A stretch of 64,000 nt of DNA, taken from Elephas maximus indicus (Eukaryota > Chordata > Mammalia > Proboscidea > Elephantidae). The stretch is taken from contig NC_064831.1 of NCBI RefSeq assembly GCF_024166365.1, positions 48,051,768 to 48,115,767 on the forward strand, read 5' to 3'. A model generated the notes under the pieces. That model saw nothing but the letters and a program-made list of their open reading frames with translations, had not been told where the DNA came from and made no database searches. Made by a program: the position numbers and the translations under genes. Of the stretch, positions 1 through 11,660 are shown in pieces; position 1 is the stretch's first letter, and the number at the start of each line of letters is the position of its first letter.

Positions 1-184
1 CAATTACTTACTGGTTATCCACAGGATGTTATTTCTTGGTCAAACCAAATAGACGCCTGGATCCGATGGTCTGGCCTTAGTTGGAAACCTCAACTCTGTG
101 AGTGCTGCAAGAGTTCTAAATGTGTGTCCGAGGGTGGGGAGGATGGACCAGGGGCGGTTTCTGCCTCTTGCGTCATCCCTTTTA
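1..184. other. Unique non-coding sequence
   Basis: I see no coding frame, repeat or RNA gene in this stretch. Confidence 0.5.
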
Positions 185-295
185 TGAGTCTCGGTTTACT
201 CACCTGCAACGTGGTTGAGTCAGGGCCCTGGAGTAATTATCCCTCACCATGGGGCTGTGAGAAACAATTAGAGAAACATTGCAAAGTGTTTGTAT
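185..295 (+). repeat. MIR fragment
   Basis: The stretch follows the MIR core and 3' part: a block resembling the conserved 'cagtttcctcatctg' motif, then an ATAAT-like stretch, then 'ggggctgtgag'. It is heavily diverged, as expected for this old mammalian tRNA-derived SINE. The assignment rests on motif recognition only. Confidence 0.5.
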
Positions 296-299
296 GAAC

Positions 300-841
300 A
301 AACTCATCTGAAAAACCACTTGAATGGGTCTCTGGGGAACAACAAACAGATTTTACAAGTTCACAGTTACTTAGCTAAGATCAGGTGATGATATTTTATT
401 TCAGGAAAAAGAAAACACCATGTGCTAGCCGAGTTACTCATGCTCCACTCAGGGCTGGGTACTGGCCTTCTGGGGAGGGCGGGAGGCAAGGGCTGTCCAC
501 ATCGGCCCAGTCCTGGCGGGGAGAAGCATGTTTTAACGCTTTCTGGTCACACGCTGGCGAAGTCTTCACCGACAGCCCCGGAATCCTGCCATTTCCTTCC
601 CACTGTCTGGCTTTTCCTGGCATGCCCTTCCACATTATCCTTTCAGCCTCTAGGTCCTCCTCCTGGGTTTTAATTGTCTCTGCTTTTGTCTCTTTTTAGA
701 AAATCATCAAATGAAAATTCCAACAAAAGCTCAATATTTAGCTTTGACACCTGGTGAGAGCTGGTCACAAATATGTCTTCTTTAGCTTGCTATTTTCCAG
801 ACTATTCTTTACAAATAAGAGGGTCACACACCCGATGTGGC
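300..841. other. Unique non-coding sequence
   Basis: No supported gene. Frames of 60-100 codons occur on both strands, but none has recognisable protein content or splice-bounded structure. Confidence 0.5.
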
Positions 842-967
842 TAATACCTGTCTTTTCTTTCTTTCCCTTCCCTTCTTTCTCTCCTTCTCTCTCATCCTCT
901 TTCACTCCCTCTTCTTTTCTTTCTATCCTTCTCTCTCTCACTTCCTTCCTTCCTTTCTCTCTCTTTT
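842..967 (+). repeat. Polypyrimidine (CT-rich) tract
   Basis: About 125 bp are almost wholly C and T on the plus strand, with TTTC, CTTCC and CTCT runs. It is low-complexity DNA, and the Ser/Phe/Leu-rich frames across it are composition artefacts. Confidence 0.85.
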
Positions 968-1202
968 AAAAAATAATTTACAGAGGCCTAGGAAGGATGT
1001 CAGGATTCTCAGCTCCAGGGAGGAGGGAGCCCTCCTGCGACTGAACAAGAGCAAGGCCACCATCCTCAGCCCACCTTGCCGCAGCCCTGCCCCTCCTGCT
1101 TGCTGTTGTTGCGACAAAGGAGCCATCTGCCGAGGGTGGGAGACCAAGGCTGGGCTGGCTGCGCCATCACTCCATGTTACTCTGAGTCATGACTTCTCTG
1201 TG

Positions 1203-1408
1203 GTTGTCGCTGGTCGCCATTGAGTCCATTCCAACTCATGGCGACCGCATGTGCGCAGAGTAGAACTGCTCCATGGGGCTTTCATGGCTGTGACCTTTCG
1301 GAAGCAGATAGCCAGAACTGTCTTCTGAGGCACCCCTGGATGGGTTCAAATCGTCAAGCTTTTGGCTAGGAGTCGAGCTCTTCACCATTTGTACCACATA
1401 GGGACCCC
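1203..1408 (-). repeat. AfroSINE, long form
   Basis: Read on the minus strand, this is a tRNA-derived head followed by the body and a tail that appears here as 'gttgtcgctggtcgcca'. The extra ~45-bp block (ggctgtgacctttcggaagc...) that separates long from short AfroSINEs is present. It is non-coding and mobilised in trans. Confidence 0.85.
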
Positions 1409-1733
1409 TTAACTTCTCTGGACTTCAGTTGATTCATAAATAAACCCGAGAGGCTTCCACTCTACTAGAGATTTCAAAATTTTACCTTTTAAAATTTGTT
1501 CATCATTGGAATCTTTTTCTCAAAGAAAATCTTGCCCAGAACCTCATGATCTGAACCAGATAAAGTGGTGCTACCCTGGGTGAAGGTGAGTTGGAGGGGC
1601 AGTGGGTAGCAAGCAGTGGAGGACATGCCCACTCTGGATGCCTCCAGTCCTGGCGGTCTGGGATGGAGGGGAAGAACCATATCACATCCCCCACTGCTGC
1701 CCCAGCATCCCTGACTCCCTTCTCAATTCCACA
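1409..1733. other. Unique non-coding sequence
   Basis: About 325 bp between two AfroSINEs. No recognisable gene or repeat. Confidence 0.5.
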
Positions 1734-1926
1734 GTTGTTGTTTTCAGGTGCCATCAAGTCAATTTTCAACACCATATGACAGGTAGAACTGCCCTATAGG
1801 GTTTTCTAGGCTTCATTACAGGAGCAGATCAACAGGTCTTTCTCCCACCGAGCAGCTGGGTGAGTTTGAAGCACCAACCTTTTGGTTAGCAGCTGAGCTC
1901 TTAACCTTTGTGCCACCAGGGCTCCT
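1734..1926 (-). repeat. AfroSINE, long form
   Basis: It begins with a GTTGTTG tail that runs into 'caggtgccatcaagtc', and ends with the tRNA-like head seen as 'tgccaccagggctcct'. The central long-form block is present. Confidence 0.88.
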
Positions 1927-3190
1927 CGACTCCACAAAAACTGGTTGAAAATATGATCCTGTGATTCTGGTGGGGCATTATGTCTGGAGAACTGGGCCGG
2001 CCCACCCCCACCACAGCTGCTGCTGCCTCCCCGTCAGCTCCCCTGTTTCCGAGGCCCTGGCAGATGTGAAGGCTGACCTGGGACCCAGGAGAAGGCCTGG
2101 GGGAGAGCTAGTGATGTCACAGGGGAAGAGATCAAAGGAGGCTGAGCTCATCTGACCCAGGCTGCAGAGTTAGGGGCCAGGGACAGCTGTGGTGACACAG
2201 GCAGCACCGCCGCCCCCGGCACGAGGAGGGGCTCCCGAGGATGCTCCCAGTCCGGGGGCACCTGCTTCTCATATGGCCATCTTCCAGCGCGCAGTGGAGA
2301 GGAGGAGCAGAATTCCTGGTTGTTTTGTTTCTTTCAATAAATTCTGCATCCCGTGTTTCTCTTCCGCCTCCTCAGACTTTACAGAGCTTTTTGGTTATTC
2401 AACTCACCCTCTTTCCCCGTCAGATGGGATTTCATTCTCACATTCCACCCGGGGCCCAGGTCAGCAGAGCCCCGCTGCCTGGGTAACCCAGGTAAGATAT
2501 TAAAGTCTGGGAGTCACCCATCATCTCTCCAGGCATGGGCCCTCTCCTGGCTGGAACCGAGGTGATAACAGTTCCATGGTATTTTCAATTAAAAATTCCT
2601 GAAATGTTTCCAACATGAGCCAGCCAGAGAGGAGGGTGATAGAGAACAAATGGAGACAAGCAGAGAGAAAGCAGGAGAGAAGGATCAAGAGGCAGGGCAG
2701 GGTGGGACGGGGGCGGGCAGGAGGAGGAAAACAAAGATGTAAGGAGCCAGAAGTCAGCAACTGAATAACTGAAAATCGAAAACCGAAAACCTGACTGCAA
2801 AAAAAGAGAGAGAGAAGGCGTCAAAGGAAGATGAAGAGAGGCACAGATTAAGCTGCAAGCCGCAAATGGCGAGGCCTGAGAGAGAAAGCAGAACCAGCAC
2901 TTGGAAAAAATGGAAACAGCAAACAGATAAAGTGCTTTGGCTCTGAAGCAAAAAAGTACAATAAAGACCACTGGCATTTTTTTGGCATTCGCCAGGCAAG
3001 TTTTATGTAATGTTGTTAAGTATTCTTTCTTCATTATTCTCTGTCGTCTTCTTTATTACGCTAACCAGAGGCCCCATTCCTCTAACTTGTATCTGAGGCC
3101 ACAGGGGAGTCACAAAGATCAGACCTTTTCAGCAGGGAGAACTCTTTTGTCCCAAAGTTCTTTGTTGGTTTTTGAGCAATTACAGAGGAC
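1927..3190. other. Unique non-coding sequence, partly purine-rich
   Basis: No gene is supported. A GC-rich stretch lies near 2,190-2,300, and purine-rich DNA near 2,630-2,745 and 2,800-2,830. The open frames here are compositional. Confidence 0.5.
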
Positions 3191-3340
3191 TAAGCTCAGC
3201 CCTACGGCTGCTAACCAAAAGGTCGGCAGTTCCAATCCACCTGGTGCTCCTTGGAAACCGTATGGGGCAGTTCTACTCTGCCCTGTAGGGTCCCTATGAG
3301 TCAGAATCGACTCGACAGCAATGGGTTTGGTTTTGGTTTT
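3191..3340 (+). repeat. AfroSINE, short form
   Basis: The copy carries 'ctacggctgctaaccaaaag', 'ctccttggaaaccgtatggg', 'tctactctgccctgtaggg' and the GGTTTGGTTTTGG end. It passes straight from 'ggtgctccttgg' without the extra central block, so it is the short class. The first bases of the head are diverged. Confidence 0.9.
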
Positions 3341-3342
3341 CA

Positions 3343-3769
3343 ACCTCAGCCCTAACCTCCAAGCCAGGTCCTTGGCAAACTTCTTTTGTAGAAGTCAGTG
3401 TGGTGACCTGCCCTGTTGGAGGGAGATGTACAGGCGAAGATAAAAATGAGAGAGATGAGGAAGGGCCGTTATCAACCGCCCCAGAGAGCGTAGGGAGGAG
3501 GAAATGAGAGCCAGTCATTTCAAAAGCAAAGGAGCAAATCAAACCTCCCCCAGGCACCCATGTCCACACAGAGCTATGCAGAGGGACATCACTGGTGTCA
3601 ACAGGAGCGGCTGCCACAAGGACACTCTTGAGGAAACAGCCACAGAGATGGTTTCCTCCACAGAATGAGGACCCAGGAGCTCCTTTGCTGAATGTGATCC
3701 CCTTCCAGGGTCTCAGCCCAGGCAAATGTGCCACTCATGACTCAGCTCGTTCCCGTGAAAAACCCTGAG
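3343..3769. other. Unique non-coding sequence
   Basis: Nothing recognisable. The 146-codon minus-strand frame covering part of it has no family resemblance and starts inside the neighbouring SINE. Confidence 0.5.
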
Positions 3770-4170
3770 TCAACTATGTGGCCTCCTCCTCCTCAGCTTC
3801 TGTTGTCATTCATCGCCACAGTCTGGAAGCCACTTCCTCTCTCCATCTCCTCAGCAGCCACCCAGCTCGGCCCACATCCCCTCACATGGAGCCCAGCAGT
3901 AGCTTCCTGATGGCCTCTCTGGGCCTGTGTCCTCCTTTTAATTCACCCTCCACCTAGTAGCCAGGAGAATTTTTTAAAATGCAAACCTAATTCACTGCTT
4001 AGAGCCTCCCGATGGTTTCTCATTGGCCTCAAGCCCAGCCGACTGAATCTGGCCTACAAGGTTCACCATGATTGACCTCTGCACACTCCTCAACCCTACC
4101 CTGCAACTGTCCCATCCAACCCTGTATAAACCACCTGCCTCCTTTCTATTCTGAGAAGGACACACACAAT
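3770..4170 (+). repeat. L2 LINE fragment
   Basis: The text follows the L2 3' region: repeated CTCC/CAGC-rich pieces, 'gcctcccgatggtttctcat', 'ctggcctacaaggttc' and 'ctgacctctgc'-like blocks that precede the L2 tail. It is strongly diverged, and none of the reverse transcriptase frame survives. Confidence 0.6.
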
Positions 4171-4349
4171 TCCTTTCTTCCAGGTGACTTTGGCACCTGT
4201 AACCTATACACCAGGGTCCCTCCTTGCTGTGGCACAAGGGTTCTACTTTAGCACCAGCAGAGGAAATGGGCATATCCATGGAATGGGCCCTATTATCTTT
4301 GGGGCTTTGAGGGTCCTCTGCTGGTCTGTAATCTTCCCCTTAGAATGCC

Positions 4350-4925
4350 CAGGGAACCAGCAGTCAAGAAATCAATCGATGTATTGCACTGGGCAAATCT
4401 GCTTCAAAAGGCCTCTTTCAAGTGTTAAAAAGGAAAGATGTCACTTTGAGGACTAAGGTGCACCTGACCCAAACCATGCTATTTTTTTTTTAACATGCAT
4501 GTGAAAGATGGACAATGAATGAGGAAGACTGAAGAAGAATAGATGCCTTCGAATTATGGTTTTGGCAAAGAATATTGAATATACCATGGACTGCCAGAAG
4601 AAGGAACAAATCGGTCTTGGAATAAGTACAGCCGGAATACTCCTTAGAAGCGAGGATGGCAAGACTTTGTCTCACGTACTTTGGACATGTTAATAGTAGG
4701 GACCAATCCCTGCAGAAAGACATCATGCTTGGTAAAGTAGAGGATCACCAAAAAAGAGGAAGACCCTTAATGAGATGGATTGACACAGTAGCTGCAACAA
4801 TGGGCTTAAACACAGCAACAATTTTAAGGATGGCTCAGGGCCGGGCTGTGTTTCGTTCTGTTGTATATAGGGCCGCTATGTATGGGAACCTAATTGGCAG
4901 CACCTAACAGCAACAACAGTAATAG
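4350..4925 (+). mobile_element. RTE LINE, 3' fragment
   Basis: This is the 3' end of an RTE element, 5'-truncated. It starts in the 'cagcagtcaagaaatcaa' segment and ends at 'cacctaacagcaacaacag'. One reading frame keeps recognisable RTE C-terminal text (LTYFGHV, DQSLQKDIMLG, GRPLMRWIDTVAATM). The stretch is frameshifted near its start, so no functional protein is encoded. The tail resembles the AfroSINE 3' end. Confidence 0.9.
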
Positions 4926-5830
4926 CAGGATGTCACACAAGGTGGTTCTATCAAGAAAGCAAGGGTCCACAAGATAACTCCAAATTAGTTTTAAGCAGTT
5001 GTTTTCCTGAAGGTTAAAGGGAACATACTTGTGGAAGATGTTACCTGAGTGGGAAAGCCAGGCATTCTGATGTTATCAACCTGACTTGCCCCTTGGACTG
5101 AAGTGAGGTCCTTAGCACTGGGTCTTTGAAAGGTGGTGCCCCTTCTCCTCCAGCCAGCACCATCTCCTCAGCCTCTTCTGCCCCCCTTCAGCCCCCTCTT
5201 TCAATCCCCTACACCTGGTCCCCATTCCTCAGGATGCTTAGCCCTCACTAGAACACAGAGCCCTGGCTCAGATGCTATAACAGGATTTTCCCATGCCTGG
5301 ATTCTCCTAGCTCTGAGGGTCAGTAGGCAGCTCTGCCTTGCAGGCAGAGGGACAGTGGTTGCTTCATCTGCAACCTTGGGGGATGCCTACCACTGTTTTG
5401 TGTTTCCCTGAATTACCTAAGAGCAATTGCACCTGCCACTGTAGAAATGAAGTTTTTTCTGAGGACACCACATAAGAGTTTGTGAAGGAAGTCTACTTTT
5501 TTCTATTTACATAACTCTGACCTTGTGAAATGATAACTCAAACCTTGTGAAATGATAACTCAGACCTTCTTTATGCTGTGTGGGTATTTCCATTCTTCCT
5601 GGACTATGTTCATTACAAAGAGCCCCTCTTGCCACACTAGCTGAGACAGCCTCTCTCTGACCCAGTCAGCATGGAAGGAATTATCCTCAGTTTCTCATGC
5701 CCTCAGTCTCCCCCTGGAAAGAGGAAAAAGGTTTATTTCAGGTCCTTCTGCCACAGGCATGCTTTTCTTTCAGATTGGTTGTTCCTTCATCTAGCTGAAC
5801 TCCATGTAAAGGGAAATACATAGTTCCTTC
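4926..5830. other. Unique sequence with a short tandem duplication
   Basis: No gene is supported. At 5,521-5,563 a unit of about 22 bp (ccttgtgaaatgataactca plus two bases) occurs twice in tandem. Otherwise nothing is recognisable. Confidence 0.5.
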
Positions 5831-6650
5831 TTTCCTTCCTTCATTTCTTTCAATACTTGTTCTGTAGCAGGCACTGAGCTAGATGTTGGGGATATAATTG
5901 GGAGGGACATTCTAGGGGCATCAGGCAACCAACTCATCAAGTTGGTAAGCATAAAAGGGCAACTGTAATAAGCTCCAAGAATGCAAGGTCCATGTGTGAT
6001 GACCTGGGCATTGAACCTAGGTAGGGAGGGTGAGGAAAGCTGTTTTAGGCCATAAGGGAAAGATATGAACATTCCAAGTAGAGGAATGGCCTGTGGAAAG
6101 GTCTTCCTCAGGAGGAAGCAAAGCACATACTAGGACCTGAAGGTGCTGCTGAGGCTGGAGCAGTGAGGGCCATGTTTCACAGGAGTATGGGGGGAGAAGG
6201 AAAGGCAGAATATCCAGGACTTTGTAGGGTATGCTCTTAGTTTGTCTTGATTCTAAAAGCAAAGGGAAAACATTAAGGTTTTAAAGGGGGACTTGGTGGG
6301 GGAGGGTAAATCTCAAAGGTTAGGGGTAGGAGGTGAAGGGTAAAAGAGTGGTATAATAAGATTTTCCTTTCAAATGTCCCTGTGGCTGCATTGTGCAGAA
6401 TGGGTGGGAGAGGGCCCAAAGTGGGTGGTAGTAGACTTGTTAGGGGGTATTGCAAAGGCCCAGGCAAGAGATGATGGCAGATTGGAGCTGGGTATCAGTG
6501 GAGATAGAGACAGTGAAGAAGGAGAGAACCAAAAAATTCTGAAAGATTCTTTGGAGCAAAATCAAGGGGATTTGGTGAGAGATTGGTAATGGGAGTGAAG
6601 GTGTGTCAAGGATGACCAATTTATCAGCTCCAACAGCTGAAGGCTGGTGA
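5831..6650 (+). repeat. Ancient LINE-like interspersed repeat, diverged
   Basis: Blocks such as 'gcaggcactgagctagatgt', 'ggcctgtggaaagg', 'gactttgtagggtatg', 'gcccaggcaagagatgatgg' and 'gtcaaggatgacca' occur in the order known from an old CR1/L2-class repeat of mammals. I cannot name the subfamily. No coding frame survives. Confidence 0.45.
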
Positions 6651-6859
6651 GTCTGTTCTCTGAGACAGGGACAACTGAAACAGGACCCAGTTTGAGAGGC
6701 CAGATCACAAGCTTGATAACACCCTCCCCCTTCTCTCACCCAGGCCTTCCTGTATAAACTCCCCAGCACTTCTTCTTCAGAGCACTCAGGGCTGTTGTAA
6801 TCAATCATTATCTGGGTAGTTACGTGTTTATTGAATGAACTTCCTGGACCGTTATTAGC

Positions 6860-6950
6860 TCCATAAGGGTAGGACTTGAATTTGTCTTGTTCACCCAGAA
6901 ATCCACAAGGTCTGCCTTGTTGGCACTCAGCACATGTTTGCTGAATAAAT
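6860..6950 (+). repeat. L2 3'-end fragment
   Basis: The 'ccataagggtaggac...cttgttcac...ggcactcagcacatgtttgc...tgaataaat' order matches the L2 3' terminus. Confidence 0.65.
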
Positions 6951-7065
6951 TAGTGACCAGCTGCCTCGCTCTGTCTGCCCATGGGAAATCACTATTTGAA
7001 ACTTTTGCCATTTCTGTTGCCTCCATGCATACCAAACAGAATTTGTTACTAATGTCTCATGTTGT

Positions 7066-7180
7066 AGTGGGAAAGCACTGGGCCTGGAGTCAAAAGATCT
7101 GGGTTGAAGTCCCACTAGTTATGGGATGTGCTGCAGATGGTCTACAGACAAGTCAGAAGCATTCGGAAATATATTCCCTC
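7066..7180 (+). repeat. MIR fragment
   Basis: It resembles the MIR 5' part and core: 'gtagtgggaaagcactgggc', 'ctggagtcaaaagatctggg', then 'ttgaagtccca'. It is diverged. Confidence 0.6.
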
Positions 7181-7199
7181 TGGGGTAGGAACACAAACA

Positions 7200-9446
7200 C
7201 ACTAAACCAAGAAATTAAAGACAACTTCTGCAGTCTGAAGTTGGTCAAACATAAAATCAAGATGCATTGATAATTACTGGTAAATGGAATATGGAAGTTG
7301 ATAACGAAGAAGGATCGGTAGTTGGAAACATGGCCTTGGTGATAGGAATGACCTATTCATGGGAAATACTTTTTTTCAACAACATAAATGGCGACTTTAT
7401 ACATGGACCTCACCAGATGGAATACAAAGGAATCAAATCAACTACATCTGTGGAAAGAGATGATGGAGAAGCTCAATATTAATGTTTGGAACAAGGCCAG
7501 GGACCAACTGTGGAACAGACCATCAATTGCTCACATGCAAGTTCAAACTGAAGCTGAAGAAAATTAAAACAAGTACATGAGAACCAAAGTACAACCTTAA
7601 GAATATCCCACCTGAATTTAGAGACCATCTCAAGAATATATTTGACACAATGAACACTAATAAGTGAACACCAGGTGAGCTGTGGGATGATATCAAGGAC
7701 ATCATACATGAAGAATGCAAAAGGTCATTAAAAAGACAGAAAAGAAAAAAAAGACCAAAGTGGATGTCAAAAGAGACTCTAAAGCTTGCTCTTGAATGTA
7801 GAGTAGCTAAAGTAAAAGGAAGAAGTGATAAAGTAAAAGAGCTGAACAGAAGATTTCAAAGGGCAGCTCAAGAAGACAAAGCAAAGTATTATAATGAATG
7901 TGCAATGACCTGGAGTTAGAAATCCAAAAGGGAAGAATGCTCTCGGCATTTCTAAAGCTGAAAGAACTGGACAAAAAAATTCAAGCCTCAAGTCGCAATA
8001 TTAAAGGGCTCTTTGGGCAAAACATTGAACGATGCAGGAGGCATCAAAAGAAAATGGAAGAAATACACAGAGTCCTTGTACCAAAAAGAATTGGTCAATG
8101 TTCTACCATTTCAGGAGGTAGCATATCATCAAGAACCAATGGTATTGAATGAAGAAGTCCAAGCTGCACTGAAGCCATTGACGAAGACAAGGCTGCAAGG
8201 ATTGACAGAATATCAATTCAGATGGTTCAACAAATGGATGCAACACAGGAAGCATTTATTCACCTATGCCAGGAAATTTGGAAGACAGCCACCTGGCCAA
8301 CTGACTGGAAGAGATCCATGTTTGTGCCCATTCCAAAGAAAAGTGATCCGACAGAATGTGGAAATCATTGAACAATATCATTAAGATCACACACAAATAA
8401 AATTTTGCTGAAGCTCATTCAAAAATGGTTACAGTAGTACATCAACAGGGAACTCCCAGAAATTCAGGCCAGACTCAGAAGAGGATGTGGAATGAGGGAT
8501 ATCATTGCTGATGTCAGATAGATCTTTGCTGAAAGCAGAGAACACCAGAAAGATATTTACCCGTGTTTTATTGACTATGAAAAGCTATTTGACTGTGTGG
8601 ATCATAACAAATTATAGATAACACTTCGAAGAACAGCAATTCCAGAACACTTGATTGTGCTCACGAGGAACCTGTAGATAGACCAGGAGGCCGTTGTTAG
8701 AGCAGAATAAGGTGATACAGCATGGTTTAAAATCAAAAAAGGTGTGTATCAGGATTCTATATCTTGTGTATCTTTTCACTATACTACTCAATCTGTATAT
8801 TGAACAAATAATCTGAGAAGCTGGATTATATGGCATCAGGATTGGAGGAAGACTCATTAACAACCTGTAATATGGAGACGACACACCTTGCTTGCTGAAA
8901 GTGAAGAGGACTTGAAGCACTTACTGATGAAAGTCAAAGACCACAGCCTTCAGTATGGATTACGCATCAAGATAAAGAAAACAAAAATCTTCACAACTGG
9001 ACCAATGAGCAACATCTTGATAAACAGAGAAGAGACCAGACCATGGTATTTTCAATCAGCTCATATGCATTCAAAAGCTGAACAATGAATAACGAAGACC
9101 AAAAAAAGAATCGATGCATTTGAAATATGGTGTTGGGGAAGAATATCGAATAATCCACGGACTGCCAGAAGAAGGAACAAATCTGTCTAGGAAGAAGTAC
9201 AGCCAGAATGCTCCTTAGAAGCGAGGATAGCAAGACTTCATCTCACGTACTTTGGACGTATTATCAGGAGCGACCAGTCCTTGGAGAAGGCCATCATGCT
9301 GGGTAAAGTAGAGAGAGGGTCAGCGAAAAAGAGTAAGATCCTCAATGAGATGGATTGACACAGTGGCTGCAACAATGAGCTCAAACCTAGCAATGATTGT
9401 GAGGATGGTGCAGGACCGGGCTATGTTTCCTTCTGTTGTACATAGC
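7200..9446 (+). pseudogene. RTE LINE, degenerate, 5'-truncated
   Basis: About 2.25 kb of an RTE retroposon runs from within the endonuclease domain ('tgataattactggtaaatgg') through the reverse transcriptase to the 3' region. Fragments of protein remain in different frames, including a 123-codon piece at 8,013-8,384 and an LLAESEEDLKHLL-like piece near 8,888. Many stops and indels break it up. The catalytic YADD position near 8,870-8,885 reads as a mutated 'aatatggagacgac'. The extreme 3' tail is missing after 9,446. It is clearly dead and older than the RTE copy at 19.1-21.7 kb. Confidence 0.9.
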
Positions 9447-9498
9447 TTATTTGTGTGATTATGTTTTAAGCATGTCTCTCACCCACTGGGCTATCCAA

Positions 9499-9705
9499 AT
9501 CCAAATTAAACCCACTGCTGTTGAATCAATTCTGACTCACAGCAACTCTGTTGGACAGAGTAAGACTGCCCCATAAGGTTTCCAAGGCTGTAATCTTTAC
9601 AGAAGGTGACTGTCACACCTTTCTCCCATGGAGCGGCTGGTGGGTTCGAATGAGTGACCTTTCAGTTAGCAGATGAGCACTAAACCAGTGCGCCATTAAG
9701 TTCCT
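9499..9705 (-). repeat. AfroSINE, long form
   Basis: It has 'cactgctgttgaatcaattc', 'ccccataaggtttccaagg', the long-form block 'ctgtaatctttacagaagg' and 'ttcagttagcagatgagc'. The tRNA-like head is at the right end. Confidence 0.88.
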
Positions 9706-9839
9706 GTTTTTTATGAACGGAATTTAGTGCAGTGCTTACCTGGCCCAGACTGAATGAAGATCTGTTGGATGAATGAGTGAGTGACTATGGAGGCAGCAGT
9801 TTCCCAAGCTTCAAAACACGACATTTCTGGAGTGCAGCT

Positions 9840-9905
9840 CTACTCTGCACACATGGGGTCACCGCGAGTCAGAATCAACTCAACGGCAACTGAAAAAAAA
9901 AAAAA
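9840..9905 (+). repeat. AfroSINE 3' fragment with A tail
   Basis: Only the distal part is present ('ctctactctgcacacatggg', 'gagtcagaatcaactcaacg'), followed by a run of A at 9,892-9,904. It is truncated at its 5' side. Confidence 0.75.
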
Positions 9906-10120
9906 GACAACATTTCTTATTACACTGGGACATCCCCTTTTGTTTTTTGGAATTTGTTCCTGATCCCCAACAACCTCCAACTCACCGTAGCAGAACCCAA
10001 TCCACCTTCGTGCGCTCAGGAGAAAGATGAGGACCTCTTGTGTTTGCCGGATTCAGCATCGAGATCTCTCCCTTACTTCATGGCTGCTGTCCAGAAAGTC
10101 TTTGCTTTTACACTTAGAGG

Positions 10121-10559
10121 GTGCTACGGATTAAACCGTGTCCTCCAAAATGATGGGTTGTAACGCTTGGTCGAACCGACTCAATGGCACCTAACAACAG
10201 CACACCTGTGGTTATAATCCCATTTGGGAAAAGGTTTTCTCTGTTATGTTAACCAGACAGTATTAGTATAGGGTGTGTTTTCAATCAATCTCTTTTGACA
10301 TATGAGAGAGCAGATTAAGCAAGCAAGAGGGGAGGCACAAGAGATGGGGGAAGACAGATTCCATGCCACGTGAAGATCACCAAGGAGCCGAGGAACAAGG
10401 ACATTCCCTCAGAGCCAACAGAGTGAGAAAGCCTTCCCCTAGGGACAGTGCCCTGAATTCGGACTTCTAGCCTCCTAAACTGTGAGAGAATATATTTCTG
10501 TTTGTTAAAGCCACCCACTTATGGTGTTTCTGTTATAGCCTCACAAGATAACTTAGGCA
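10121..10559 (+). repeat. MaLR-like solo LTR
   Basis: It begins near 'ctacggattaaaccgtgtcc' and ends 'ttatagcctcacaagataac'. It matches the other copies of the same LTR-like repeat here, with an AATA-rich polyadenylation region before 'tttgttaaagccaccc'. At about 10,165-10,203 it contains 'gaaccgactcaatggcacc' plus 'taacaacag', a short RTE/AfroSINE tail remnant that must be an insertion. No internal retroviral genes are present. Confidence 0.7.
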
Positions 10560-10689
10560 GAGGGGTTAGAAACTAGCCTCATTCTGAAGAATGCTCCAGG
10601 GGGACTGATTGCCATCTAATTTCTGGAGTAAATTTGCCAAGACCTCCAAGACAGCCATGGTTGTGACAATGACAGTTGCTCCGTTATTT

Positions 10690-10870
10690 TCTTCTTATTT
10701 ATCAGGCCAGAGCTAAGCATTTTCCAGATTACACCATTTCATCCTCCCCATAGTCCTGAGCATCGATGCTGCTCTTATTTCCATTTCACAAATTGGGGCA
10801 TGAGGCCCAGAGGGCAACTTGCCCAAGGTCACACAGCAATGGGTTAAGCTGGGTTCGGCACTAGGCAGGC
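10690..10870 (-). repeat. MIR fragment
   Basis: The plus strand reads 'gcccaaggtcacacagc' after 'catttcacaaattgggg', which is the reverse complement of the MIR core. Confidence 0.75.
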
Positions 10871-11339
10871 TGAGTGCAGAAACCATGCCTGTAACCATTT
10901 CGATAGTTTTCCTCCTGTCCGAAAAGTGTGTTCCTTTCAGTGAAGTTTGGCTCCAGCTGTGAGGCTTCTCTTCTAAGGTTCTTATTGGGTCTCCAAGTAA
11001 TGCCCAATTGCAAAGCGGGTGGGTGTGGAGAGGGCTGCTGCATCCGGGGGAGAGGAAGTGTTTGGATTCTCAGTGTAAATGGTGCTCACAAGCTCAGCAG
11101 ATTGTCCTCCAGGGCCTGCAGGCTGTGCGCTCAGGAAACACTCAAGTGTCCCCTCTGGACACCATCAGCCCAGTGAGGAGGGGCAGGGGTGGCTCCCCCA
11201 CCTTGGTTTCCCAAGTAGAAGCTCTGATCCAGCAGAGGTAAGCTTGTTCTCACCACTGCATTTATTTCAATTTTAAACAATAAAGATGAAAAATCCGATT
11301 TATGATTAAGTCCAAAAGTGTGCCAGGCAGCAGACCACA
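10871..11339. other. Unique non-coding sequence
   Basis: Several overlapping frames of 60-82 codons exist on both strands. None has recognisable content and I reject them as genes. Confidence 0.5.
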
Positions 11340-11660
11340 GCACATAAGAGAATTGATGAGTATTTCATAAAGCACCATCTTAAGGTAACAGAAATGCTTC
11401 CAGATTAGCATTTTTTAATCCTTTTTGTTTTTAATTGCTTGGATTAAAGTCAACTTTTAAACAGGCCTGGAACCAATATAATGTTGTTCCCTGTTTGTAT
11501 CAGTCTTACAGCTGTTGCTTTGCTAGGATTAATTTGTCTCTGAAGGTTTTCAACACTATCCTCCCTGGTGTATTTTTGGAGTCGTAATGGCATGTAATCG
11601 GGACCATGTTATTTTTGTCTGAATCTCTGGGAGTGATGTAAGAGGAAAAAGGAAACTAGC
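11340..11660. promoter_or_regulatory. Candidate conserved non-coding element
   Basis: This is AT-rich, repeat-free sequence with three TAATCC/GGATTA cores in 116 bp (11,416-11,421, 11,441-11,446 and 11,526-11,531), the type bound by K50 homeodomain proteins such as OTX/PITX. Its low-repeat, AT-rich texture resembles vertebrate conserved elements, but conservation cannot be seen from one genome. This is inference only. Confidence 0.2.
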
